DNA from: Spisula solida
Taxonomy: Eukaryota; Mollusca; Bivalvia; Venerida; Mactridae
DNA length: 64,000 bases
Reading direction: 5' to 3'
NCBI GenBank assembly: GCA_947247005.1
Contig: OX365945.1
Span: 11,042,501-11,106,500, forward strand
This document shows positions 27,901 through 42,900 of this stretch, one piece after another. Position 1 is the first letter of the stretch; each line of letters opens with the position of its first letter. The notes beneath the pieces were generated by a model. That model saw nothing but the letters and a program-made list of their open reading frames with translations. It was not told the DNA's origin and searched no databases. The position numbers and the translations under genes were made by a program.

Positions 27901-30900
27901 ATAATTGTGAACATGGCTTATCCAAAAGAAATCTTTTTTTCGTGTCAAAACCACAAAACTAAGTGGTTTGATCATTTTCAACAAATAGAGGACACCCCAA
28001 AGATCACAAAAAATATTGATTGATAAGAAAAACAGTCGCAAATAAGTTTCCTTAGGGATTTAAAAAAGTAAATATCGGAAGCAATCCAAAACCCGTCTAT
28101 TGATAATTTATCGATCAGGATAGGTCACAGAAAATGTGGTCTATGTCACAATTGACAGATGAATCGTCCAGACTATCTATTTAAAAACGTTCCAAACACA
28201 CAACGGAACAAATAAACACCCATCTTTGCTTATTTAGACGAAGAGTTGCTTTAAATGAAAACAAATATCTCATTGACAAATCAGGCTGAATTGGTGAAAT
28301 AATCCAAGATGGCGGCGGCTAGCGGGAAAAATAGAGCAACTTGAGAATCTCGTCAAGTCTCGCTAAGTCTCGTACAAGTAAGCCAATCGCGATATTTCAT
28401 TCCAATATGGCGGCCTATATAGGAAAATAGTGGGAGTTGAATAAGTTGCCATTCCGTCTAATGTATTTCCGTGATATTTTGTAACTTTTTTACAGGGTTT
28501 TGATTATTTGACTTAGGTATTAAAATGATACCAAAAATTTGATGCTATTCGAGACACTTCAGTTCCAGGGCATGTCCCTTTAAGCCCCTTTTGGTGCAAG
28601 ACATTTTTGTGGACAATATTATAAAATATTATGTAATATAATTATATCCTTACATATTTATTATTTGCTTTCAATGGATTATGGAGATTTTTCAGTGAAA
28701 ATAACAGTGAAATTACCACTTTATTATTTTCACTGTTTTAGAAGCTGGTTTTAGTATCATGCAGAAAAAGAAACGTAACGTTAACAGTGCTGGGCTTTAA
28801 AATATGCGTTACGTCATCATGACTACATAATTCTCACGTCTTGACATGCTAATTTTGACTTGATTTTTCAAATTAAGCCAATTACGGCACATATTTAAGA
28901 GGAGTTGAAGCATATAAAAATTTTTTGTTGATTTTGGTGTAAGATCAATTTTATTTCATTCGTGATGACAGAAAATTAAATATTGATTTTCTGTGATCAC
29001 TCTGTGAAAAATAAATTCGATCTTCTACCCAAATCAACAAATATCCACAATATTATATTTCTGACCTATTAAAATCAATTGTTAAAATTAATACAAAAAA
29101 CTTCACACCGTATTATAAATTTCATAGTTATGTGCATTTTGTTGCTTTAAATTTTGTTGCTTCATGATTATTATGAATTGGAAATGTTATGATGTTTTGT
29201 CAAGAAATGTAACTTACAAGGACGGGTTAGGCACAAATATTTCTTAACCATTGGTATGATCAAATTTAAATTCTTTGTAATACTTTGACAATCGTGTGTT
29301 CCACTTTCATACTTTTTTTTGTACTCGACCTTTGGCAACTGTTAACAGCTGCAATACTAATGAGGATTCAGTTAATGAATTACTACAAATCACATCTATA
29401 CCTAATTTGCAGTTGTTAAAGAATTATAAACAGATTAAATTTGAATATAAGTTTAAGATATCCGTATTAAAGTGCTTTGATAAACTATTCCCATGAGACT
29501 ATACGGGAATGAAAGTTGTGTGCCTTGGTTTTGTAATAACTAAATGAGCCTAGTTTTTTTGAAAGAGTAATGCCCTTATTTCATGGAATTTCCATGTTTC
29601 TTGATTCATTATACAAAAGGTATATTTTCACCAGAAAAAAAAGAAGTTAGGAAAATTAGAACTTAATTTTGCTTTTATGAGAAATCTTGTTTCAGGAAAA
29701 AATGTTTTTTAACTGTTTCTTGACAAAATTTAGACTTTCAATATTATCACTCTGTGTCTTCAGGTCTTTGCCTGAAACATGAAGATGTGTCTGTAGTCAC
29801 TGTCTAACTGAGCATGTACAAATCAGCAAGAATTCTAACTGAGGCTTTGTTGTGTAAACTGAATGGCTTGAAACAAGAATTTTTTTCTTCCTTTTTTTCT
29901 TCCTTTTTTCTTCCTTTTTTCTTCCTTCCTTTTTTCTTCCTTTTTTTCTAACAAGAATTTTATTGACTCTATCATGTTAAAACTGGTATAAATTATACAT
30001 TTTAGTCATTTATTCCATTGATGTATTTATGTGACTATTTAAGCCCCTGCCTTCGATCAATCTGCTAATCATGACGTTAATTAGTTTACCCTAAAGGCCC
30101 TTACAAAAAAGGTAAGGGCTCTGGTTTTAATTAAGTAACAAAGTGATCTTGTCTGCTCGAGCATTTATCAGATAGTAAACTAGCGTATTACGGGATGTAA
30201 TGTGTTTAAAAACCAGATAATTAATGTTTTGTGGAATAGCAAAGTATTCTCGTTTTGACCGTGAGTTACTTTGAACTGTATTAGCGGTATATTAATGTCT
30301 TTGTTGTGCGTTAACAAGCTAATGGAAGATTGTTGTTGCTTCCATTGAAAGGTATAAGGAATTATTTTGTAACCAATTGTCCATAGGACAGGGTTTTTTA
30401 TTAGCAATTTTCCTGACTTTTATCTCATCGAAATTGAAAACACATTAGATATAAAGATGTTACCACTAAGGTTGCAGGTGCCTTAATTTTTTTGTGATGA
30501 GCTTGTTAGATCAATGTAATAGAAGATAAATACAGTGTAACCTATTTTATGAGACCATTTAACGCACACATTACTTCAGATTGCTTAAAGCAGGTAGCAT
30601 AAGTGCTTCAGGATTTTGTTTGGGTCTTACTTGGTTTTAATATCATGTATTATGTGATTATATTGTGTCAGTTATACAGTACAAACTACCCAGAGCGGCC
30701 CTCTTAAGAGCAGCAACCTCTCTATAACAACACCTTTTAAATTTTCCTAAGCTAATATATACTGGAATGCTCTAAATTTAACCTTTTTAGAGCAACAATC
30801 TCTACACAACATCCATTATTTGTGGCTCCCAAAGAATGTTACTCTACAGAGATTGTACTGTATACATCTGAAGCAGTCAATCAAAGGATGTACCAAATAT

Positions 30901-33900
30901 GGCTGCTGACATTAGGTGGCAGTTTAATTCAGGTGTTGTTATATATATAAATAAATTCACGTAAATATGGAAGTATGCATGAATAATAAAACATTTTATC
31001 ATTTTTTATGCATAAAATGCATCAATGTATTTTAAAGTTATAAAGAATGAGAATAAAGGGACAATAAAGGAAGTTAGAGGTTTATAGTAGGTTTGAATAG
31101 TAGGTAGTTTTAAACTCTGTTAGTGTAGTCTTTGGAATGCCATTGAGCTTGTTTGTAAATATGAAAATGAGTTATACCAAATAAAATATACCAAACCCTC
31201 AAAAAACATTATAAGCACTATTTTGGCTACTGAACACGGGTTATTACTTAATTCAGGTGTCCATTAATACAAGTTTGAATGAGCATTTTCTTACGATACA
31301 TAATAATGAAATATAATTATGACGTAGTATATATTAAATATTTTTGCAGTGTCGTAGTTCATTGACAATTCAATTTAGATATCTGTCAGAATTAATATAT
31401 TAGTCTCTAGCTGTTACCAAAATAAGCCAAGATGTGTTCAAGTGTTTGAAACAAAAGTTTGGTAAAAAAAGAAAGACATGACTTCAGACTGATCTATTTT
31501 GCAATTTGTTAACATTGCGAAATCTAGTCTTATATTTTCATTTCTTTAATGTTGATGAGGTACCTAATAACATCAGGAGAATATTTTTTTTGTTTTATGA
31601 AATTGAACAGATTACATTTAACAAATTTATCATATATTTTTTTCTGTGTTCGGTAATTTAATTAATAATTTTCCATGACAATGTGACACCATACTAGCTA
31701 GTGCCTTTTTGTTTCCCCGTGGTTCCCTACTAGTAATTACCCCACTGAGAGTACCACGGTACTACCTGCTTTAATCTTTTGAGTTCTCCATTAACCGAGC
31801 AAAAAGTGCATTTTATTTTGTCAACTGGAAAATATCGTTTGATCTTTTTTTCTCTAAAAAGATGCAATTATGAGATGCTAGTACAATTGTATGACAACCA
31901 GGTAGCAATGTCTGTCCATCTGGTCGTCTCTCATTTAATAAATTATTATCAGGGAGTAAAAGGGGTTTTCGCCCTGTATTCTGTAGCATTCTACCTTGAT
32001 TGACTTCTATTCAAGGGGCCATACTACCTGTGTTCCGTTACCTCCTTTGTCTTCAATAATTAGTTTTTAAGGTCAAGATGTATTAATTTTGATTTTTTAT
32101 GTCTTCTTTATAATTGTCAACATGTTGCAATTTCTATATGATAATCTTTTTATTTCGTTTCTTGACTGTCCAAGAAACAAAATCATTTCGTCTTATAAAG
32201 TATTACCCGAATTTTCTTATTTAGACAAAATCATGAAAATTAATTGAAAAATTAAAATTAGTTTGTTAGGAGCTGTTCTTGACTTCATCTTTTCTTTTTC
32301 AAGCAACAACTATTTTTATTGCTTGGCCGTAAGAATAATCTGAGCATTCTATGAATGATTACACCAGATAATTGACCATATGGTCACTACATGAAATGGA
32401 TGGACAGGGCTGGCCTTTACTGGACATGCATTTAAGACAAGTCCCTCTAACTAGACACCTTTGACTTGGAATGTACTTCTCGAATAATCTTTTCATTAGC
32501 GGTACATTTTTGTAATCCTATCAGGCCTCTTTAATTCAGTTTATTAACTCTGAAAAAGTTTCATTGTTTACCTGTATTTTTTAATTAATTACATTTGAAG
32601 GTACGAGATTGTACAACAAGCTAATTTAAGGATGGTTTTAAGATAACACTACCATGAATGGTATTCTGCTGCAACAAATAATGACTTTTTCAACTAATCC
32701 TGTACTTTATCCTTCCTATGTCGGTACGTCAATTTTCATAGCAATTTGACTTATTGCCATCCATATTTGTTGATTAGCGTTTTAGTATTTCCAGATTATA
32801 TTCCATGTAGTTTAGATTTTTCAGAAATAGGTGTACAAGGAATAAAGATGGTTTGTACTTTTGAATGGTTTAAAATTAAGATTGGCTGTTCAATATGATG
32901 CTGCTATTAAGGTCCTTTATGGAGCAACATGTCCAATCTTGTTATGGTCCTTTCTGGAGCAACATGTTCGGTACAGTCTTGTTATGGTCCTTTCTGGAGC
33001 AACATGTTCAGTGCAGTCTTGTTGTGGTCCTTTCTGGAGCAACATGTTCAGTACAGTCTTGTTGTGGTCCTTTCTGGAGCAACATGTTCAGTGCAGTCTT
33101 GTTGTGGTCCTTTCTGGAGCAACATGTTCAGTGCAGTCTTGTTGTGGTCCTTTCTGGAGCAGCATGTTCAGTGCAGTCTTGTTGTGGTCCTTTCTGGAGC
33201 AGCATGTTCAGTACAGTCTTGTTGTGGTCCTTTCTGGAGCAGCATGTTCAGTACAGTCTTGTTGTGGTCCTTTCTGGAGCAGCATGTTCAGTACAGTCTT
33301 GTTGGTGTCCGTTTTAGAGCAACACCCTCACTCATTTTATGTTCAATGCAATAGTTCTATGGTCTTTTCTGGTGCATTTTTACATCCCTGTGACTTATTT
33401 TGTACAGGCCTTCCGCAAAAGTCACTTTACTTCATAATTCTCACTCATCGCCTGTTATTTACCGAATAATTAAGTGTATGTTGGATATATGTAAGTGTTG
33501 CTCTCCTTTCATGTATATTTCCTCAATTACCAAATGTATGTCCAGACATCTTGTGGCCATTGTGTAATGAATACTGGTATGTTCATGTGTTCTCTAAATG
33601 TATGGACAGATTTTGGAAAAATATGACCAGACCCAGCATGTGCCAAATGTCACTTACTTCTCTGATATGTACATCCTTACAACTTGACCAACTGTTGACC
33701 ATCTTGTACCTTGCACATGGTCAGTGATTGTTTTCCCTGTCCACTCTTTTGTTACGTCTCTCTAACCACTTGACAGGTAAGAATTTTTGTAAAGGTGATG
33801 CTTAATGAATTTCTCCACAAAGAAGACAAATTTGTCATAAGTCAAGCAAGTTTTATTATTAAAAATTAGCCAGAAAATAAATGAAACCTGCCTCTTATAG

Positions 33901-36900
33901 TTTTACAAAAATGTCTTGAACAAAAAGGCATCCACTGGTCCCTAGAACCTCTTTAGGTTTTCACTCAACAGTTACCCTCAAAGAATAGATTCTGTTTGGA
34001 AGGCATAGCTGTTTTCTTAGTTTGCTCTAATATATATTTTGGCATGCAAAGCCTAATGTTAATAATTAACACTTTTTCTATCTCCTATAAATGATGGAAA
34101 TGTTAATCTTAGCTTGGACTAGAATTTTAGTGTTTAGCGCAAATGAAAAATTATAATTATATAATATATAATAATTAACAGTCTAGAAATGTGTAAGTAG
34201 TAATTAATACTGGATTGTCTCCCCTAATGTGATGAATTATATGGCTGATTCCCTTGTTCCTTTTCAAAGCCTGTTGCTAATATTGCCTCCATGCTACATT
34301 AGAAGCTGACATGTTTTAACCTAAATATCGAAGCTATACCGTTGTAAATATAAAGAAAATGTTTCTTTAATGTTTTGGGCTGTTATCGTAATTATGCAAA
34401 GATATTCAGTGTGTAACATGTGTGTTAATCTGTACATTAATAAAACATCGTGTTTTCCCTGCAACTTTATGATCGTTGTTAGGTTTGAAATGAACAGATG
34501 TGTTAGACATCAAAAACATTACATACTTTAGATCAGCCCGAGCAGTTATAATGTTTCCATTTAAGATTGTAAATGGAATTTTTATTTCACATGTTACTCT
34601 TACAATACGAAGCATCTTTGAGCCTGGGTTTGTGATTTTGATGCATATGGTAAAAGTTGACAAAAGGAATTTGTGCATTTGTAGAAACAAATCATCTGAG
34701 AACACAAAACATTTCTTCTATTTAACAATCTCACCCAGGAAAGATGTAATGGTGGCATATAATTTAAAACCATTATGTAAGAGGTATTTTTATGAATGTT
34801 CTTAGCCAATGGCAGTATTTCAAAATTGTTTCTTTCATATATCGGGGGAGACGTATTAATTTTGTGTTGGCTGTCCGTATAGATGAATGTAGCAAATTTT
34901 GTCAGCACTTGCTCTCCTTAATCACTGGTTGGATTTCATTGAAACTTCACATGAATATAGTAAGTGTTAGTACCAAGCATATAGTTGTGCATATTGTCAG
35001 GAATTTTTCGTCGGATGAATATTGCCAGAGTTACAGCCCTTGGTAGGATACTCTGAGTTTTTGTGTCAAAAACCTTCTGGGTGATGTTGTATTGTGTTAT
35101 AAATACCTGAATTAACGACTGTGTTTTCTTTATGTTTTGTCAATCACTGTGCATCCTTTTGATTATTGGTTTGTCTTATTTGTTTGTATTTTTGACTTGT
35201 TTGTTGAATCTATTTCTTAGACTTGTTTGTTCTGCTCATCTGTAAAATTGAGCATTTACATTTTCATCAACCATACGCACATTAAGACATTCTATGTAAC
35301 ATGTTGGTAAATGTTGCTTTGGTGAAAAATAAATGTCATTAGAAAGTCTAAGCAGTTGAAGGATAATGAAGGTCATTATCGATGGCCAATCAATTGTCAT
35401 ACAGTTTTCCGCTACGCTTGTTGTAGCGGATATTTATGCGTGGTTAACCCTTTACACGTGATTGAAAGCAAACATGTGGGCCAGTCGTTGCAAGCTTCAT
35501 TGGTTTGTTTATCACGCATCATGTTAAATGTCCGCAGACATACAGAATGTTACATTTGGATAATTATTGGGCCGATAATCCGTTTTTATTTGATTTCGTT
35601 TCTTTTTGAATAGTTTGTTACGCATTAATGACTTTCTAAACATGTTTTCTCAACAAACTGAATGGTATATTACTATACACTGGTCTGTTTTTGGGTCAGT
35701 AATTGTACATTTATCTTACCTGTGTCTTTATGTTGATATCTAAGGTTGCAGGAGAGGTGTTGAATATGCTTTGAGAATTTAAATCAATCTGTGACATTGT
35801 TTTATAGTCTGTGTATAGTCCGTTTATTTAGGTCTGTTACTTGCATACAAACGTTGTAATATCATAACATTGTATTTTTATTGTTTTTAACATTATAATT
35901 AGAGAAAAAGGCAATGAAAACCAATACCTTATGCACTAAGCTACATATTGATACACATGATATATAATTAAAAAATAAGACATTTATGAGAAAAATTGCA
36001 ATGTTTATCTACACAAGTGACTGACCTGAAAGATCAATTTATATTTGAAATTATTTTATTTTGTTATTTATGTAAAGTGAAAGTGCAAGTTAAATTATAT
36101 TTCTAGACATGCATCTGCTGAGCTGACTGTACATTTAACGCCTGATCATTGAGTTAACGTTTGCTGGAACGCTCCACACATTTATGATGTGTCCTTTTAA
36201 AGCAGGCATTTGCATTCAGTAGGCTCATTTGGTTTCAATAAAATTGACTGCTAAAAACAAGACAGGTGGTTGCTTAAGGTGACCACAAGCTTAATCATAG
36301 AATATATAATTCTTAATTAGTGAAAAGGCAGCTTAAAACACAATGAAAACAAACCAAATTAAAAAGACATATGGTTTTGTCCTTTCCTATCAGACACTAT
36401 TATTATTGTATTTCCATGTTGATAGACTTTTGTCTCGTCAATTTTCTGGGTAAAAAGGCACACCTTGGCACTCGGTCCAATCACAGAATTTTGTTCTGTC
36501 ATTCGGTTAGATTGTAATACTATATAATTACAAACAAATCTTCCCCGCACAAGAGTCTGGTGTTGTATTACATCCTCCAGTCCATGCCTTTCTTAAATAC
36601 CCTTTCTATTATTGGATGCTTTTACCCGAAAATCCTTTCCAAGTACCGTAAGCTTCTTAGTTTAAGGCACATTTTCAATCGACTAGTTCGGAGAAAATTG
36701 GAAATTGATTTACTAAGCCCTAGCATCAATTAATTTCATTTTTCGTGCTTCTGTGTGGACCATATATCTGTCGGCTTTGTGTCATGGCGAGATGTTCATC
36801 TTGCCAAATGAAGACGTTGAAAAGTTCACACAAATTGATGGGCGACAGTGAAATGGCTGTATAAACATGGTGTACACATCACGACTTTGTCGGCTTCCAA

Positions 36901-39900
36901 GAACCTCCTCTTTGTGTCGCTCAAGTAAACAAATGACAACAAAACACAACAAAACATCATTTTCTCTATTTCTCAGTCTACTTTCCTGCTGGTATTAGGA
37001 AGAGTACGTTGTTGTGTATGGGCTTTTTTCTACAATAGAAAAACATTGTTAGATCTGTTGACAAAACTAATTATAAATTAGTTCCTTAAGGTTGTGACCA
37101 TGACCAGGTTTCTAAGCATTAATACTTATAGTATAAGGTTGTTTAATAGCTTTCCATTGTAACAGGTTGTTGTTTTGTCTGTGCAGTCAAAGGAAGATTT
37201 ACTTGTGTTACCCCATGAAGTCTGACTTTACATACAACAGATCAGACTCTTGGCAATATTTTATACGGACAGAATGCGTTTGATTTTAAAAGTCTTTTCC
37301 AATTTGCCAAGATTTTTCAAGCGTTGAGAGCGTTCGGTGTTTCTCTCATGTCTTCTTTATGTAAAAGTTAGAACATATTAAGTAAATTTTTAATGATTAA
37401 TAAGGGCAAAGTCAGCGAAGCAAAGCAAGTCCATTTTTAGTCATTAAATATTTACTTAATATGTTCTAACTAACTTAGAATGTTACATCCAGCATATGAT
37501 TTTGATTGGCCGATATAATATAGCATCAAGACATAACGTCACGTCTGCTAAGATTAAAATTTTAATGACTAAAATTTAATTTAACCATTGCAGATTGGCG
37601 TTTTCATTGGTTCAGAATGTAGGTTATATTCTTAGTGGATTTGTATTTCAGTGCATTGTTGTCATAGATTGTCTTATTAATTCTGGCCAACTCAGTTTCA
37701 GGATGTTCTGGTCACATGCTTTTGTTTTTAAAAAACTCTTACATTAAATCTTTTGTCCTATCAGTTTTCTGGTTTTGAAACATAACAACTTTAATGAATG
37801 GACCTGTTTGTTCATAAGCAAGCCTGTATAAACCTTAATTTGATTAATCTAAAAAGAACATATTGTTCGAAAAATATTTTTTAATTGATTTTCTACACAT
37901 TTCTATTAAATCCACAAATATGAATTAATTTTATCATTGGAAGAAAGGGACCCTTAATGTGTATTAAAGACCTTTAATGTATGGTTTTCATACCTCATTA
38001 GGTCACCTCTTTCTTGAATGAGACAACTGAATAAATAGAACATAATTACATTTAATACCACTTTATTTTTTCTCCTATTTGTTAATATGATCTTCTAAAC
38101 ACACTGTCTTTGTTTGGTCACCCTTTCGTAAGCCATTTTTACAACAGTTGATTCTTTGCATTCACCGCAAACGTCTTGTTTTTCCTGGTTATTGACATTT
38201 TGGACATAAACATTGGGTCTTAAGGGATTACTAACTTTAAGCCGATTTTATTGCTCCTCTCGTGGAATAAAAACTGCTCGCCATTTTTGCGTTCAGTTAT
38301 TGTTCATCATCCCATCTACATCCCTTGAGTTCTGAACTTCTCATCACAGTGGGTTGTTGGTGCCACTAAACCCATTCCCATAAGCTCTGGCATGCTTCCG
38401 GCAACTGCGCTACAAGGCATTGTCATTTTTGTCTTTTAGAAGATTACGATGGATTTGAAATCTTCCATTTAGTTTTTCATAATCCTTGATAGAATGATTA
38501 TATTGTTTCTCATTTGTTTGGCGTTATGTTTCCATTGTTTCTCCATACATTCTTGTCATTGTCATCGTCAGAACATCTTGTCGTCATTATAAGAACATTT
38601 CCATGCATATTCATATGCACTTAGTCTGTGTGTAAATTATTTAATATCGGAGTCAATCTTTTTATGCTTCGGGTGAATTGGTGGTGCAAGTTAAGAGAAA
38701 ATAATTATTGTCTTACATGTGTTTATATTCCTTGTTGATGATTACCTAATATAGTGGTATTTTGGGCCTGTAGTCACATTGAGACACACAGAGGCTCTTG
38801 TCTTGGTGAAAATCTGAGAAATTAACAAAATAAAAATGTTATTAAAGAAAAAAATGACTTAAATAAACCCTAAAAAATATTTGCTTCAGTTCTTTTTTGT
38901 CTCTGGATACGGACCTGTAATTATATAATTTTTGGGTGATTTTTGTGTTCTTATAATTAAAGAGTTTATTATTTGATAACTATTATTAAAGCATAATCAT
39001 TTGTCTATTTTCTTTTTTTGGTGAAACTAATGTATAAATAAATGTAAAATAAAGATTAAATAAGGGTATATATTTTTATTGAAAATAAATATTATTATTT
39101 TGTATATTTATATTTTTTTTAATTGCATAATAGGACAGGAGGATGCTCTGATTACATGAGTCTCTTAGGTCAATTTCTTTGCTACTTATTCGTTTGAAAT
39201 AGGGATGAGAAACTATAAAAAATAATCACAGTTTTACTAACTTTTAATACAATAATACCGTTACCTGAAAGAAAATTGGTATGCCAATTATGTTATCAGG
39301 GCTGTTTACAGAGACAAGAAAGCACCAAGGATATGTTTTCTAGGGTCTATTTGAAGCAATTTTTTCTTCAAACAATTATGAATTTGGTAATTTCTCATAT
39401 TTTCACCTAGGCAAGCGCCTCATTGCGCCTCAGTATGGCAACAGGCCTGGTTATCCACAGACAATAAAGACATTATTATTAGAACTATACTTATAGTTTT
39501 TCTTTTAGTATTTATATGAAATATTTCTATTTTCAGATTGGCAAAAAACCGAGGCACAGAAGCGACGTGAGAAGTTATTGCTGGAAGAGCTTGTTGTTAT
39601 AGTAAATAAACGAGATGAACTCGTCCAACATCTTGATTCACAAGAGAGAGCGTAAGTTTCTGTCATAAAGCCTGTAGAATAAAATATATTTTTCATGCGT
39701 TATTAACCAAGTTACTGGATTTTGTGTGAAACATAATAATTTTCCCTGAGACTATTTTCATATAGTAATTATAGTTGACAGGGTTTTTTACAGCATCTTT
39801 GTACCACCTCATGTTCGGTTTTTGCAGGAAACAAATTTCAGCTGAGTTATGGCCCTTGATTGAAAACTAGTTTTTTTTGTTGAATTTCGACATTTCTTAA

Positions 39901-42900
39901 ATAATAGTGCTAATGGTGATACATGTACTTAAATATACATGTAAGTACATGATGACACTGGTTACAATAACTGTAACAAGTTGAACAACTACAACTTTGA
40001 CGAAGGAAAATGGTGACTATTGATAGGATAATAATTTTTATGCTAATTAGTGTCCATCTTTCCCTTTTTGAGACAAATTGCATTGAATCTTAATGTGACC
40101 TTTTAACCTTAATGCAAAATAAGTTACAACTTGCTTGCTGAATTTAACATTTACATTGGGGACCTATCGGGAGCTGTTTAAAAAAAGTGTTGTAACTTTC
40201 TGTTTAAAATTAGTGAGTTATGACAGTTTTGCGCTCAGCTGTCAATGCTGTTTGTATCTAACACACTTATTCTCCTTTTTTTGTATGTGTGTGGTGCTTT
40301 CTACAATAAACAGATGTGAGATGAATAAGTCCATTAACAAATTAGTAAATATTTTATATAACATAGAAACATTTGTTCGACCCAGGGAATATTAGACAAT
40401 CAGGTTTTTCACTTGAAAAATCAGTCTCATTTACCCCACGATGAAATCCAATTGTCGTGTTTTTCACCCTCATACAGAGTCTGTAATGAATATATGGCAA
40501 CCAATGTTTGTGGGCGAACGATTTCTTTTGAAAGTCACTCGACCACACCATGAACAAATTTCTGCAATATTGTCATCCGAATAAAAGCAGCATATCACAA
40601 GCTACCCAATTATAGATTCCGGAGACCATGATTATCTTCGTTTTTGTACAATACCTGCTCGTAAATGAATCCGACTGAAAATGATGAAAAAATCCATGTT
40701 TTTTGTGAGGTAGAATGTTTTCTATCTCAGGCATGCATCATCAATGTGTCTTAAATTGTTCTCTAATTTTACGATTTGTGAGCTAGGTCATTTATATTTT
40801 GTGTTGGATAATTGTTTATTTGATAAACGTTTATTTTTATGGTACAGAACTTACTTGAGAGACCATATTCCAAACCTATTTGGGTCTGGCCCCGTATTTA
40901 ATAATCATCTTTGATTTTTTTCTAAAGAAATTTTCTGACACAAAAAATATTTCACTTTAAATAAAATAACAATAACTTTTATCTCATAGTGAAAAATCAA
41001 TCTTTGATAATTAACAACTATAAAAATCTTTAAAAAGTTAGATTTTCTTGAAGATATATCTTAGACATTTTGTGAATCAGGTTCCTGATTTGCTGGCTCT
41101 GAGTATATTCCAAAATTTGACCAATCACAAAAAAATAATTAATCGGACAGGGAAGGCAGCATTCATCAGAAATAGCAGAACATGACATACTAAACAGCTA
41201 CTAAAACATGCCATCTCACTTTGGACAGCCACAAGGCTACTTTCTAAACTTACCCCAAAAAACATGGTTTTATTAATTTGGTTTTTATTAGCTAATATAC
41301 ACTCAACTGGTTTAAAACCATTCAGGTTGTTTGATAACTATCTTGTTAACATGGAAATAGTTCAAAAATTACACAGACAGTAAATTGAGTTTTAAGAAAT
41401 AAAATTGGTATGGAAAAGCATGTCACCGCTGTATCTGAGATAATTAATCTTCAGTATAACTTATATTGAACTAGAATAGTAGTATGTATTAATAATATAT
41501 TTCTAATTTTTTCTTAATTTATTGTATTTTTCCATTAATAAACGTTATAGTGGCTTTTTGTGCAAAGTTAATAGATCAGATTAATTATCAGTTAAATAGA
41601 TTATTTTCAAAATTATTAATTCGGAAAGAATTATCAATTAGGAACATTATTTGAAACATTGAATTCTGGGATCAAGAGTGCACTAACAATGTCATGAAGG
41701 CAATTTATTTAAACGGAAGATGAAAATCATTAATAGAATCCCATCTAATTACTGAAACCTTCAAAGTTGTTTTAATTTATTTGTTTAGGAGATAGAAGCC
41801 TTGTTGAATAAATACATTTCCATTTTTTGTCCACAAATCTTGCTGCCGTGTGAGTGATCCAAGCAAAATCACTTGTTTTCAAGCTTACAAATTAGGGTAG
41901 GAATTTGGGATCCAGGTTCCCGATATTTTGTTGCCTATAGATACCCAGTTAGTCCTTTCTTCGCCCTAGTTTAAATCAAATATCAATAACTATATGTGCA
42001 CTTGTAATGCATCTATATCAATGTTCATGGAAACAAATTTAAATTAAAAATTATTTTGATATGAATACTGTTGCAATAAAACTTAGAGCTTATCAGACAA
42101 TGAAAAAATTGTATCGAAACAGTTTACCTATAGTCACAGAGTACACAATAATGTTTTTTCTCAACAAAGTTTGAATCAATGATCAGCCAATGAAAACGTA
42201 CTTTACAAACATTTTAATTGACCAATAAACTATCAAATACACCATTACACAGTTATTTTCAACTAAATCAATAGTACGCCATCAACATCTATTTCAAAAA
42301 TTAATGTCCTCACTTTGTTTTATGAAGGAACTGTCTGCAGATTATTTTGAATTAGTCGGATCTGACGTCACATGCTTGTATAGAATCTGTCAAACATGTT
42401 ATGCAAGTGACTGAATTTATTTTCTCCCAACAAATTTAATTCTTTTTAATGTCACAAGCAGTGAGCGTACTTCATGGATTTACTTAACTAAATATCCCAC
42501 TGTTTTCTTTCTACATTTGTGCCAGAAAATGAATGTTCTACAAGCGTATGATCGGTAATTTTGAATTTTCTAACAATTAGATGGTATTTATGACTCCAGA
42601 ATTGAAGAGGATTAAAGGGGATTAACTCTTGGTTGTCTAATGGTCGTCATTTATCACCACGACCACACGTGATTTGGAACTTTGACTTTTAAACATCCTT
42701 TGTTGAAATCAGTATGAATTTGATTTGGATGTATTGATAACGTAGTCAGAGATTTTAACTAACTGTTGGCAATGAACTGGCTAATTTGGTAATTAGACAA
42801 AATAAAACTCTGTAAAAACAGGCCTGTAGCTTCACTTTGTCAGGGGAAAATAGAGGGACCTGCTTCAACTGGGAAAATTGTTCCTCTTTTCTGCTGAATT

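Larger units (their letters stand above)
26016..39536 (+). other. EHBP1 intron, 13.5 kb
   Basis: The longest intron in the window. It contains the mariner-like and TTAA elements, hairpins, the 40-bp minisatellite and several MITEs, all listed separately. Stretches 29050-29870, 30900-32900, 33330-34830, 35080-37350 and 37650-38760 are AT-rich and show no family or exon that I can support. Short open frames on both strands at 34406-34908 overlap each other and lack splice context. Confidence 0.6.

Noticed and set aside
32861..33469. Open frame of 202 codons with repeated [17 protein letters not shown] peptide
   Set aside because: It is produced by the 40-bp minisatellite; all three forward frames are open over the same DNA, and no domain or splice context exists.
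34406..34908. Three overlapping open frames of about 100 codons on both strands
   Set aside because: Mutually overlapping, no splice signals in the right phase, and no recognisable motif.
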